From NCBI GenBank assembly GCA_051010055.1, contig JBPCVY010000239.1, positions 1-25,083 on the forward strand: 25,083 nt of DNA. The letters are read 5' to 3'. Source of the DNA: CAJQND01 sp051010055 (lineage in GTDB: Bacteria > Pseudomonadota > Alphaproteobacteria > Rhizobiales > CAJQND01). Under the pieces are notes generated by a model that made no database searches, was not told the origin of the DNA, and was given only the letters and a program-made list of their open reading frames with translations. A program made the position numbers and the translations under genes. Positions 1-7,802 of this stretch are shown in pieces; within the stretch, counting starts at the first letter, position 1, and each line of letters begins with the position of its first letter.

Positions 1-1
1 A

Positions 2-139
2 TTTGATGTTAAATTTGGGTCCCGCATCCTAAAGGTCATTGATTTCAACGGGCTTGATCTCACAACGCCAAACTTCCTTCGCGACATTCTCCAAACCGCG
101 GACACTCCCCAACGCTTCGCCAAGGCCGCGATGTCATGA
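2..139 (+). CDS. 3' end of an unrecognised protein (partial, runs off the left edge)
   Basis: An open frame enters from the left edge and runs 45 codons to a TGA at 137-139. The translation reads like a real, amphipathic protein C-terminus (it contains FNGLDLTTPNFLRDIL and ends DTPQRFAKAAMS), with ordinary codon choice. I do not recognise the family. It ends exactly where homology of the opposing aminotransferase pseudogene stops (about position 140), so it may be what lies beyond a deletion or rearrangement junction. The short length and missing N-terminus keep confidence low. A chance open frame is the alternative. Confidence 0.35.
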   Translation, partial: FDVKFGSRILKVIDFNGLDLTTPNFLRDILQTADTPQRFAKAAMS

Positions 140-865
140 CTTCATCAAAAATAAGCATGGCGCCGTTTTCTTCACTAACGGCGCGCAATGCCTGCAAAAA
201 TTCAATGTCCGCCGGAATGCCGCCACCAGCGCCGATCATCGGTTCTATGAGGACAGCGGCCAGCCTATCGCCAAGAGCACGGACTTGCGACGCCGCGGCG
301 TCCACCTGATTAAATTCCATCCGGTGTGTGGGGTAGGGCACGTTGAGGGGCGGCTCGCCGGTATAAGTCAACACCCCACCATGACAGGAGCGGTCCACCA
401 CCAGAATATCGCTCCGTCCCGTAAACGCCCTGGCAGCGCTCAGGGCCAGAATGTTCGATTCGGTTCCTGAATTGCAAAACCTGATGCGCTCAACAGCGCC
501 AAACCGCTCGCACATCAACCGCGCCAGTTTGGCCTCAACCAGATTTGGCCCACCGAGGGTTACCCCGCATTCAAGAGCTGCAGCGACAGCCTTTGAGATG
601 ACCGGATCATTGTGGCCGTAGAGACCGGCGGTGTACTACCCAGAAAGTCTGCGTAATCATGGCCGTCTGCATCTAAAATTCTCGCACCTTCCCCCTTCAC
701 GACGGTAAAAGGGTAGGGTCCGTAGTGCAGAACCGTGCGGGTGTTTCCGCCCGGCATGACCGCCTTTGCCGCCTCATAATATTCAGCGCTTTTTGGGTGT
801 GCAGCGGCATAGCCAGCGCGGGCTTCTTCAAGTGCTGATGAAAGGTCAAGATTTCTGGCGGCCAT
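140..865 (-). pseudogene. Broken class-III aminotransferase (glutamate-1-semialdehyde aminomutase-like), frameshifted and 3'-truncated
   Basis: The gene starts at ATG 865 behind a GGAG. The first part (865 to about 638) encodes a typical N-terminus of the GSA-aminomutase-like branch of class-III PLP transaminases, with AVMPGGNTRTVLHYGPYPF and DADGHDYADFLG. At 635-638 the frame breaks: the minus strand reads GGT-AG-TAC where GGT-GAG-TAC would continue the protein, so one base appears lost. In the next frame the protein resumes as YTAGLYGHNDPVISKAV, then the cofactor-binding stretch FCNSGTESNILAL, and on to IFDEVMTSR near 140. There homology stops, so the PLP lysine region and the whole C-terminal half are missing. 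It lies 15 bases downstream of the ureohydrolase gene and was probably the last gene of that operon. Sequencing error could explain the frameshift but not the missing 3' half. Confidence 0.75.
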
Positions 866-880
866 TTCCGGTTGCTCCAG

Positions 881-1834
881 CTAGCGTCCTTTTGCGATGG
901 CGTCCGCGATAACGCAGGTCAGTTCAAACATCAGGTTTGCTGCGGTGACCGACGTAATGCCTGTGGGGTCATAGCATGGCGCAACTTCACTGATGTCTGC
1001 CCCGATCACATCAACGCCCATCAATGAGCGGATGATAACCTGGGTATCGCGCGGGGTAAGTCCGCCAATTTCCGGCACCGCGGTGCCCGGGCAAAAAGAC
1101 GGGTCAAGCCCATCAATGTCGATGGTAACGTATGTTGGTCCGGTGCCAAGGGTTTGTTTGATTCTATCAATTGCTGCCCCACGGCCCATTTCTTCATAAT
1201 CATCGAATGGGATCATGGTGAAGCCCTTGTCATATCCATATTGGATATCGTCGGGCGAAAAGCGCGAACCCCTGAGGCCCAGCTGCACAACACGAGCCGG
1301 GTCCAAAAGACCTTCCTCAAGCCCGCGGCGCATGAAGGTCGCGTGGTTGATTTTTGTGCCGCACATTTCATCCAGAGTGTCCGGGTGGCTGTCGATCTGT
1401 AACAGGCCGACAGGGCCATCGCTGGCAAGGCCGCGCAAAATCGGGGTGGGGATGGTGTGGTCGCCACCAATTGCCACCGGGCGGATGTTGAGGGCCTTCA
1501 GGTTGGCGAAAAACTGGGTGATTGAATCAATTGATTCTTCGAAGTTGAGCGGGTTCACCGGCGCATCGCCAATGTCCGCGATATTGCAGAGCTTGTAGGG
1601 CTGTACGACTGTTGTTGGGTGGGCGCGGCGGATAAGCCGGCTGGCATGGCGCACAGCGCCCGGCGCCTCACGCGGGCCGGAACGGTAGTTGAGGCCGATA
1701 TCGAACGGCACACCCACAAGGCCGATATCAAGGTCTTCGGCAGCGTCAACCCGCTTGGTGCGCATGAAGGTTGCAACATCAGAAAAGCGCGGCACCACCG
1801 CCGCATCAACTGGTTCATATTTGGCGTCAGCCAT
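881..1834 (-). CDS. Agmatinase/guanidinobutyrase-type ureohydrolase
   Basis: A 317-residue binuclear-metal ureohydrolase of the arginase/agmatinase superfamily, which hydrolyses a guanidino compound to urea plus an amine. All metal-ligand motifs are visible: GGDH (H126), DSHPD (D148, H150, D152, a variant of the usual DAHTD) and DIDGLDP (D239, D241). The substrate-loop glutamate in PGTAVPEIGG (E255) and the late EVAP motif are also present. Length matches agmatinases. ATG 1834 has a GGGAG nine bases upstream and lies 27 bases after the SDR gene in the same operon. Because the operon also encodes aminotransferases, an SDR and a carbamoyl hydrolase, the product amine is probably an omega-amino acid or diamine that is then transaminated. 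Family assignment is secure. Agmatine, 4-guanidinobutyrate, 3-guanidinopropionate and other guanidines cannot be told apart here. Confidence 0.88.
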   Translation of the reverse strand: MADAKYEPVDAAVVPRFSDVATFMRTKRVDAAEDLDIGLVGVPFDIGLNYRSGPREAPGAVRHASRLIRRAHPTTVVQPYKLCNIADIGDAPVNPLNFEESIDSITQFFANLKALNIRPVAIGGDHTIPTPILRGLASDGPVGLLQIDSHPDTLDEMCGTKINHATFMRRGLEEGLLDPARVVQLGLRGSRFSPDDIQYGYDKGFTMIPFDDYEEMGRGAAIDRIKQTLGTGPTYVTIDIDGLDPSFCPGTAVPEIGGLTPRDTQVIIRSLMGVDVIGADISEVAPCYDPTGITSVTAANLMFELTCVIADAIAKGR

Positions 1835-1861
1835 GATTATTTTCTCCCGTAAATCATCAAA

Positions 1862-2635
1862 TTAAAGAGGCGCCCCGACGGTGAGGTGGGTGCCGCCGTC
1901 AACAACCAGCAGCTGGCCGGTTATTGATGGCCCGCCAAGAGCGAACCAGCGTGCGGCCTCGGCCACCTCCTCAGGGGTTACAATGCGTTGCAGCGGGGCA
2001 ATCCCTGCGGTTTTCTTTTTGAATTCTGATAGCTCGCCGGCGCCGAGTTTCGGCGCCATCCAATCTGTGTCCACAAAACCCGGGCAGACAGCGTTCACCC
2101 GCACATCTGGCGCAAGGTTGCGGGCAAGGCTCAAGGTCATGGTGTTGAGCGCACCTTTTGAGGCGGCATACGCGATGGACGAACCAATGCCGGAGAAACC
2201 GGAATGAGATGAAATGTTTACAACCGCGCCTTTGGCCCTTTTCAATGCTGGGGCAGCGGCGCGTGTCATCTGGTAGCAGCCGGTAATGTTCACGGCGAAA
2301 ATGGCTTCAAAATCTTCCGCGCTCAGGGCATCCAAATCATTGGCATCGGCAAATTTGGTAATGCCAGCGTTGTTGATGAGCACATCAATGCGGCCCCAGC
2401 CATCAAGGGCTGCTTGCGCCATGGCAAAGCAGTCATCGTTGGAGGAAATGTCGCCTTGGTGTGCAATGGATTCAATGCCGTTTGCCCGGCAGGCTTCGGC
2501 CACCTGCTCTCCGCCTTCCCGGTTGCGGGAATAATTGACGACAACATTGCAGCCGGCCTTTGCCAGGTCCTCTGCAATCGCAGCGCCGATGCCGGAAGAG
2601 GCGCCGGTTACTATGGCAACCTTTCTGTCAGGCAT
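1862..2635 (-). CDS. Short-chain dehydrogenase/reductase (classical SDR)
   Basis: A 257-residue cytosolic NAD(P)-dependent oxidoreductase of the classical SDR family. The cofactor motif TGASSGIG is at residues 10-17, NNAG at 88-91, the catalytic serine in NISSHSG (142/143) and YAASK gives Tyr156 and Lys160. The C-terminus GQLLVVDGGTHLT is typical of the FabG-like group. The start ATG at 2635 overlaps the end of the upstream aminotransferase gene by eight bases (ATGCCTGA), which implies translational coupling. In this operon it probably oxidises or reduces a carbonyl or hydroxyl intermediate generated by the transaminases. The true substrate is not evident, and SDR sequence alone does not predict it. 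Confidence 0.85.
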   Translation of the reverse strand: MPDRKVAIVTGASSGIGAAIAEDLAKAGCNVVVNYSRNREGGEQVAEACRANGIESIAHQGDISSNDDCFAMAQAALDGWGRIDVLINNAGITKFADANDLDALSAEDFEAIFAVNITGCYQMTRAAAPALKRAKGAVVNISSHSGFSGIGSSIAYAASKGALNTMTLSLARNLAPDVRVNAVCPGFVDTDWMAPKLGAGELSEFKKKTAGIAPLQRIVTPEEVAEAARWFALGGPSITGQLLVVDGGTHLTVGAPL

Positions 2636-4007
2636 GGGCGTGATCTTTGTTCATAAAAGGTGCAGCGAGCGCTTCAAACTGGGTAAGTGTCTTGTCGAGC
2701 CTTTCAGCCAGTTCATCGCATTCGGCCTCGGTGATGGTGAGCGGCGGGGCAACAATGAACCAATCCCCATTGGCGCCGTTCGCCGTGCGGCGTGAATAGA
2801 TGATAAGGCCGTTATCCAGCCCGCAAATGCGGATGTGCTCGGTTGAAGGGAACTTGGCCGGGAAGCTGGATTTTCCGTCCCTGTCGGCAACCAGTTCGAT
2901 GGCCATGAGTAGCCCTTTGCCGCGGATATCGCCAATTGAGGGGTGCCTTGCAGCCAAAGCCTGAAGCCTAGCGCGCAAGGTTTTTCCGCGCTCTGCGGCT
3001 GCGTTAATCAAATCACCGCTCTCATACTCATCCAGAACCGCGAGCCCGGTCGCGCAAGTTACCGGATTGGCGTTATAGGTGTGGGAGAAATTAAAGCCCG
3101 TCAGCCCGGCCAGCTCATCAACCATGGTGCCGGGCATCAACACCGCGCCAAGTGGCGTGTAACCGGAGCCAAGGCCTTTGGCGAGCACCACAAGGTCAGC
3201 CTTTGCGTCCGGCCAGTCTCCGCTTGCAAGGAAGTTGCCAGCGCGCCCGGTGCCGCACAGAATTTCATCGTAGATGAGATATACCCCATGCCTGGTGCAG
3301 ATATCACGCACCTGATTGGCATAGTCTTCGGCCATAACCAGCGCACCGGTTGCCAGCCCGCCCACCGGTTCCATCACGAAGCAGAGCACATTGTGCGCGC
3401 CAAGCTCGAGGATTTTTGCTTCTAGAGCATCGGCGCAGTGCATGCGGTAGCTTTCAGGGGTGTTCCCGTCCGGTACCCGGTATTGAAACGGTGCAGGCAC
3501 CCGTTCTGATTTCACCGCGAAGTCTTCAAGGAATGGCGCAAGTGCATCATCGCCGCTGATGCCAAGAGCTGCAATGGTGCCGCCATGATAGGATGGCGAC
3601 AGGGTGATGATTTTGCGTTTCTTGCCATTGCTAGTGGCCACAGCGTATTGGCGCAGAAACTTCAGCGCGATTTCCATTGCCTCAGAGCCGCCGGAGGCAA
3701 GGGCAACGCTCTCATAGCCCGGCCCGGCAAGCTCTGAAATGCGCCGGTTCAAATTAATATTGGGCTGGTGGCGGGCAACGCGCGAATAGGCAAAATCAAC
3801 GGTGCGCGCCTGCCGTGCCATGGCTTCGGCAACGCGCTCATTGCCATGGCCAATATTGCTCACCACCGGGCCGGAGGACACATCAATATATTCGTTACCG
3901 GCATCATCCCACATGCGCACGCCTTTTGCGCGCACAATGAGCGGCAATGGAACAATATTGGATTTAGCGTAAAAGCGATCCTGAGGTCCGCCCAGCTCTG
4001 TGGCCAT
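2628..4007 (-). CDS. Class-III PLP-dependent aminotransferase
   Basis: A 459-residue omega-transaminase that moves a terminal amino group to an oxo-acid such as pyruvate or 2-oxoglutarate. The cofactor phosphate-binding stretch SGGSEAMEIAL lies near residue 105, YHGGT near 140, the pyridine-nitrogen aspartate is D247 in YDEILCGTGRAG, and the Schiff-base lysine is K277 in VLAKGLGSGYTPLGAV. The family length is normal. I chose the ATG at 4007, whose A is shared with the TGA of the preceding hydrolase gene (TGATG). A TTG one codon earlier is possible but unnecessary. It is co-transcribed with the M20 hydrolase upstream and the SDR downstream. The best guess is an aminotransferase for the amine released by the carbamoyl hydrolase or ureohydrolase. 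Substrate is not assignable from sequence. Confidence 0.9.
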   Translation of the reverse strand: MATELGGPQDRFYAKSNIVPLPLIVRAKGVRMWDDAGNEYIDVSSGPVVSNIGHGNERVAEAMARQARTVDFAYSRVARHQPNINLNRRISELAGPGYESVALASGGSEAMEIALKFLRQYAVATSNGKKRKIITLSPSYHGGTIAALGISGDDALAPFLEDFAVKSERVPAPFQYRVPDGNTPESYRMHCADALEAKILELGAHNVLCFVMEPVGGLATGALVMAEDYANQVRDICTRHGVYLIYDEILCGTGRAGNFLASGDWPDAKADLVVLAKGLGSGYTPLGAVLMPGTMVDELAGLTGFNFSHTYNANPVTCATGLAVLDEYESGDLINAAAERGKTLRARLQALAARHPSIGDIRGKGLLMAIELVADRDGKSSFPAKFPSTEHIRICGLDNGLIIYSRRTANGANGDWFIVAPPLTITEAECDELAERLDKTLTQFEALAAPFMNKDHAHA

Positions 4008-5266
4008 CAAGTTGCTCCCAGATTAATTTCGCCGTTTGCGGCGGCAATCAAAGTATCGGTCAGAACCTGGGCAGCGGTTGCGCAGTGCTCTGGTTCGGCC
4101 CATTCGGCTTCATTGTGGCTGATGCCGTCACGGCAGGGTACGAAAATCATTGCTGTGGGCAGAAACCTGGCAATGTTGCAGGCATCATGGCCAGCACCGG
4201 TATACATGCGCCGATAGGGCTTGCCGGTGGCAATTGCGGCTTGTTCAATGCGGTCCGCAAGAGGTTTGGAAAACTCAACAGCCGGGCGCATGACCGTCTG
4301 CTCAAGTTTCATTTCCAACTTGAGCTTAGCTGCAATTTCGGCCGCTTTTGCGCGGAAATCTTCATCCATCGCATCAAGAATGTTTGCATCGGGGTGGCGC
4401 AAGTCGGCGGTAAACTCAACGCGCCCGGGAATGACATTTGGTGAATTGGGAAAAATATCCGCTTTACCCACAGTGCCCATGCCGGGCGCGTGTTCACGGG
4501 CAATCCGGTCAAATTCCAGTGCGATGAGGCTCATTCCCATGAAGGCATCGCAGCGTGATGGTATGGGCGTTGGCCGGGCATGGGCCTCGCGCCCCGTTAG
4601 GGTGATTTCGTACCACGCGAACCCTTGTGTGGAATCCACAACGCCAACGCTTTCGCCAGCATCTTCCAGAACAGGGCCCTGCTCAATGTGCGCTTCCAGG
4701 TAACAGGCCACATTGCGCTCCGTCATCATGGTTCCGTTGCCGGCATAACCCATTTCGCGCAAACGCTCACCGATGTTCCAGTCTTCCCCATCGGCATTCA
4801 TAGTAAGCGCTTCTTCAAGGGGTAAAAGACCGGTCCAAACCTCATAACCCATCATCGGGCGGAAAATGCAGCCTTCTTCGTTGGTCCAGTTGACTACTTC
4901 GATGGGCGCTTCGGTTTCAATGCCGGCATCGTTCATGGTGCGTATGGCTTCAAGGCCTGCCAGCACCCCTAAAATTCCATCGAACTTGCCGCCTTTTACC
5001 TGGGTGTCCAAATGGCTGCCGGCCATCACCACAGGCGCATCGGGATTGGCGCCTGAGCGGCGGGCATACATGTTGCCGAACCCGTCCACGCTTATAGAAC
5101 AGCCCGCCTCTTCAGCCCAGGTGCGGAACAAATCCCGGCCTTGGCGGTCCAGATCCGTAAAGGCGACGCGGTTGCAGCCGCCCTTTGGCGTTTCACCGAT
5201 TTTGCCAATTTCCATCAGTGAGCGCCAAAGGCGTTCTTGGTCAACTCTTGCAGTCATAAAGTTCAT
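4007..5266 (-). CDS. Zn-dependent M20 amidase: N-carbamoyl-amino-acid / ureido hydrolase family
   Basis: A 419-residue member of the hydantoinase/carbamoylase family within M20 peptidases (N-carbamoyl-L-amino-acid hydrolase, beta-ureidopropionase, allantoate amidohydrolase). These enzymes cleave ureido groups to amine, CO2 and ammonia. The metal ligands are recognisable: SHLDT (H85), KGGKFDG (D96), NWTNEEG (E130/E131), EAHIEQGP (H193) and GISHNE (H384). GAGHDA at 357-362 is also typical. ATG 5266 has a GGAG only two bases upstream, so the in-frame ATG at 5257 (MTARVDQ), with GGAG eleven bases away, may be the real start. The stop overlaps the next gene's start by one base. In context with ureohydrolase and deiminase genes it plausibly removes a carbamoyl group left by guanidine deimination. 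That link is inference. Confidence 0.87.
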   Translation of the reverse strand: MNFMTARVDQERLWRSLMEIGKIGETPKGGCNRVAFTDLDRQGRDLFRTWAEEAGCSISVDGFGNMYARRSGANPDAPVVMAGSHLDTQVKGGKFDGILGVLAGLEAIRTMNDAGIETEAPIEVVNWTNEEGCIFRPMMGYEVWTGLLPLEEALTMNADGEDWNIGERLREMGYAGNGTMMTERNVACYLEAHIEQGPVLEDAGESVGVVDSTQGFAWYEITLTGREAHARPTPIPSRCDAFMGMSLIALEFDRIAREHAPGMGTVGKADIFPNSPNVIPGRVEFTADLRHPDANILDAMDEDFRAKAAEIAAKLKLEMKLEQTVMRPAVEFSKPLADRIEQAAIATGKPYRRMYTGAGHDACNIARFLPTAMIFVPCRDGISHNEAEWAEPEHCATAAQVLTDTLIAAANGEINLGAT

Positions 5267-5339
5267 GGCTCCGGCAGGGGCGGGCTCGCGCCTGGCATAG
5301 TCTGGAAAATGAGCGCCCGTTCACTGGGCAAAAAGCGCG

Positions 5340-6743
5340 TCAGGAAATGACGCCTTCAGCCTCAAGCTCCTTAATTACCGTGTTCATGGAATCTCGGAGG
5401 ATGGCCACCAGGTCATCGATTTGATTTCGCGTGATGGTGAGCGGCGGCGACAGAACATTGAGATTGCCCAACGGCCTGATGAGCAGTCCGCGCTCTTCGG
5501 CAATGTTCGAGATGCGTTTGCCGAAGTTCACTTCATCTGGCAGCAGCTCACGGGTTTCCTTGTCGGCCACGTTGACGATGCACGCCATCAGATGCATGCC
5601 GCGCACATCGCCCACCGTCGGCATGTCGCGCAATGTGTTGAGCTGCTCCATGAAATAGGGGCCCACATCTTCACGCACATGGGTGAGAAGGTCCTCACGC
5701 TCCATGATTTCGATATTCTTCAAAGCCGCAGCGCAGCACACCGGGTGGCCCGAATAGGTAAAGCCATTGGTGAACCAGCGGTTATGTCCATCAGCGCTAA
5801 TGGTGTCGTAAAGCTCATCAGAGACGATTGTTGCGCCGAGGGGCTGATAGCCCGATGTAAGCCCCTTCGCGCAGACGATAATGTCCGGCTGGATGCCGAA
5901 CACATCCTTGCTGGCGAACCAGGCGCCAAGGCGGCCAAATCCGGTTACCACCTCATCGGAAACATAAACAATGCCGTGCTTTGCGCAGATATCGCGCACG
6001 GCCTGAATATAGCGCAGCGGCGGCACGATAACCCCGCCTGCACCCAGCACCGGCTCAGCAAAGTGAGCAGCAACGTTCTCCGGACCAAGTTCTTCAAGTT
6101 TTGCTTCGAAGTCGGCAATGAGATGGTCGATGAATTGTTCTTCATCCCTGCCAACAGGGCGCAGGTATGTGTTGGGCTCCATGACATGGTGAATGGTTTC
6201 GGTCTCATAACCAAACTCAGGCTGGCGGTCAGCCGGTTTGCCGGTAAGCGACTGGGCGATAAAAGTGCTGCCATGATAGGAGCCGCGGCGGGTGATCACA
6301 TGCACGCGGTTCTTTTCGCCCTTACAGCCCCAGTAGTACTGAATGAGCCGGTAGGCAGAATCGTTTGCCGTCGAACCGCCGCATGAAAACATAACGTGAT
6401 TGAGTGAGCCTGGCGCCAGTTCAGCAAGCTTTGCCGCAAGCAGAGCCGCCGGTGTGTTGGTGACATCGACGAACGGATTGGCATAGGCCATTTTGCGGGT
6501 CTGTTCGGCAACCGCCTCGACCATTTCATCGCGACCATAGCCGATATTGACGCACCACAGTCCGCCAACCCCGTCCAGATAGCGCTTGCCTTCAATGTCG
6601 ATGGTGTAAACCCCGTCCGCCTCATTCATGACGAGCGAGCCTTCGCGCTTGAAGGAATCAAAGTGTGTCCACGGGTGAAGGAAGTGGTCGCGATCCTTTT
6701 CCCAGATTTCTTGTGCGATTTCGTTTGTAAATGGTGCGGTCAT
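5340..6743 (-). CDS. Class-III omega-aminotransferase, first gene of the catabolic operon
   Basis: A 467-residue class-III PLP transaminase resembling the taurine/beta-alanine/putrescine:pyruvate aminotransferase group. FSCGGSTANDSAYRL (about 119-133) binds cofactor phosphate, RGSYHGST follows near 153-160, D263 in SDEVVTGFGRLG contacts the pyridine nitrogen, and K293 in CAKGLTSGYQPLGA is the Schiff-base lysine. I place the start at ATG 6743 (MTAPFTNEIAQ), which has GGTG seven bases upstream. The open frame continues 24 codons further upstream, but that extension is not family-like. It is the promoter-proximal gene of the minus-strand operon, divergent from the LuxR regulator, with 73 bases before the M20 hydrolase. 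The likely amino donor is an omega-amino acid or diamine, with pyruvate as acceptor. The substrate remains open. Confidence 0.9.
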   Translation of the reverse strand: MTAPFTNEIAQEIWEKDRDHFLHPWTHFDSFKREGSLVMNEADGVYTIDIEGKRYLDGVGGLWCVNIGYGRDEMVEAVAEQTRKMAYANPFVDVTNTPAALLAAKLAELAPGSLNHVMFSCGGSTANDSAYRLIQYYWGCKGEKNRVHVITRRGSYHGSTFIAQSLTGKPADRQPEFGYETETIHHVMEPNTYLRPVGRDEEQFIDHLIADFEAKLEELGPENVAAHFAEPVLGAGGVIVPPLRYIQAVRDICAKHGIVYVSDEVVTGFGRLGAWFASKDVFGIQPDIIVCAKGLTSGYQPLGATIVSDELYDTISADGHNRWFTNGFTYSGHPVCCAAALKNIEIMEREDLLTHVREDVGPYFMEQLNTLRDMPTVGDVRGMHLMACIVNVADKETRELLPDEVNFGKRISNIAEERGLLIRPLGNLNVLSPPLTITRNQIDDLVAILRDSMNTVIKELEAEGVIS

Positions 6744-6781
6744 GAGATTCACCAGTTTCCGTTGCCCAGCTATAAAGTTCG

Positions 6782-6811
6782 GTATTAAGTTTTTCACATA
6801 GCCAGGCACAA
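6782..6811 (-). promoter_or_regulatory. Candidate sigma70-type promoter for the aminotransferase operon
   Basis: In the 219-base divergent region between the aminotransferase (start 6743) and the LuxR regulator (start 6963), the minus strand shows TTGTGC (6811-6806) and TAATAC (6787-6782) separated by 18 bases. The -10 element lies about 40 bases upstream of the aminotransferase start. The match to consensus is partial. On the + strand TTGATA at 6891-6896 is a possible -35 for the regulator, but I see no good -10 behind it. Confidence 0.3.
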
Positions 6812-6962
6812 GCAAATACCCATTTTCTCATAGGCAGTATTGGCTGCTGCAATTAGCGCGTAGCCGGGTCGAAGTTTATGAAAACAAAGGTTGATACTGT
6901 TTCCGGGTGACTGTTAGAACGTAGTGCTGGCAACGTTTGTTGAGTGCGCGTAAAGCGGTTCC

Positions 6963-7787
6963 ATGACTGATAAACAAATCCTTCTGGGAAAAGTGTCGGA
7001 CGAAGACACAAAAGCTCTCCTCGATGATGTGGCTGCGCTTTGCCTTGTTTCGCGGGAAAAGCCTTTTTTTTCCGAGCTTGCCAGCCTGTTGCGGCGCTAT
7101 CTGCCGGTCAGGCACGTTTCTATATTCGAGTTCAGGAAGAACCTTCAGCCGCAGGTGCTCTATGCGGAGGGTACGGGTTTCGACCAGGACTTGAGAAAAT
7201 ACCTGAACGGGCTCTACCTGCTTGACCCGTTCTATTCCATGTTCGAGCACGACAATGAACTTGGGGTGCACTACGTCAATCTGGAGAACCTGGAATCTTC
7301 AGATGCCGAGGATACGTTCAAGCTATATTGGCGCCGGTTGAGCGGCAATGGTGAGCTGGCCGGTCTTTATGAAATTGAGCCGGGCCGCTGCATGCACGTG
7401 TCAGTCATGCTGCAAACGGAAACGGCGGAAGAAGCTGCCAACGCGCTGGCATTTGCAAAGGGCCTTGAGCAAATGTTCCTCACGCTGTTCAAGCTTCATT
7501 TCAGGACGGGGCAAAACGAGGCCCGCAATGATGAAGCTGCCCGGCGCGAGCTGCACGTCCGGGTGAGCAAGGTTCTTGATGAGTTTGGCGCCAATATGCT
7601 CACCGGCCGCGAGCAAGAGGTGGTGAAGCTGCTTTTAAAGGGCAATTCTGCCAAATCCATCGCCAATATACTGGGCATCACTCCCGGAACAGCCAGCATT
7701 CACCGCTCAAACATCTATGAGAAATTCGGGGTTTCCGGCCAGGGCGATCTGTTCTCGATCTTCCTTTCTAAACTGGTGAGTGCGTAG
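6963..7787 (+). CDS. LuxR-family transcriptional regulator
   Basis: A 274-residue DNA-binding protein with a C-terminal LuxR-type helix-turn-helix at about 212-266. It begins LTGREQEVVKLLLKG, and the recognition helix lies in the stretch ITPGTASIHRSNIYEKFG. The N-terminal 200 residues form a variable sensor-like domain. I do not see convincing autoinducer-binding residues or a receiver aspartate motif, so it is neither a clear quorum-sensing receptor nor a two-component regulator. The ATG at 6963 has only a weak ribosome-binding site. It is divergent from the five-gene catabolic operon ending at 6743, the usual arrangement of a local regulator, and probably controls that operon in response to its substrate. 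It could be co-transcribed with the DUF389 gene that follows after 15 bases. Confidence 0.85.
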   Translation: MTDKQILLGKVSDEDTKALLDDVAALCLVSREKPFFSELASLLRRYLPVRHVSIFEFRKNLQPQVLYAEGTGFDQDLRKYLNGLYLLDPFYSMFEHDNELGVHYVNLENLESSDAEDTFKLYWRRLSGNGELAGLYEIEPGRCMHVSVMLQTETAEEAANALAFAKGLEQMFLTLFKLHFRTGQNEARNDEAARRELHVRVSKVLDEFGANMLTGREQEVVKLLLKGNSAKSIANILGITPGTASIHRSNIYEKFGVSGQGDLFSIFLSKLVSA

Positions 7788-7802
7788 CTAAACGTTTTCA
7801 TT

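Noticed and set aside
5267..5339. Possible terminator between the first aminotransferase and the M20 hydrolase
   Set aside because: The only hairpin is a four-base GCCC/GGGC stem with the T run on the wrong side for the operon direction. Too weak to call.
5421..6386. 321-codon + strand open frame opposite the first aminotransferase
   Set aside because: It is antisense to a clear class-III aminotransferase, has no ribosome-binding site and its translation shows no family pattern. It is a shadow frame.
6839..6853. ATTG-N7-CAAT dyad in the LuxR/aminotransferase divergent region
   Set aside because: Four-base arms are expected by chance in a spacer of this size; there is no further symmetry.
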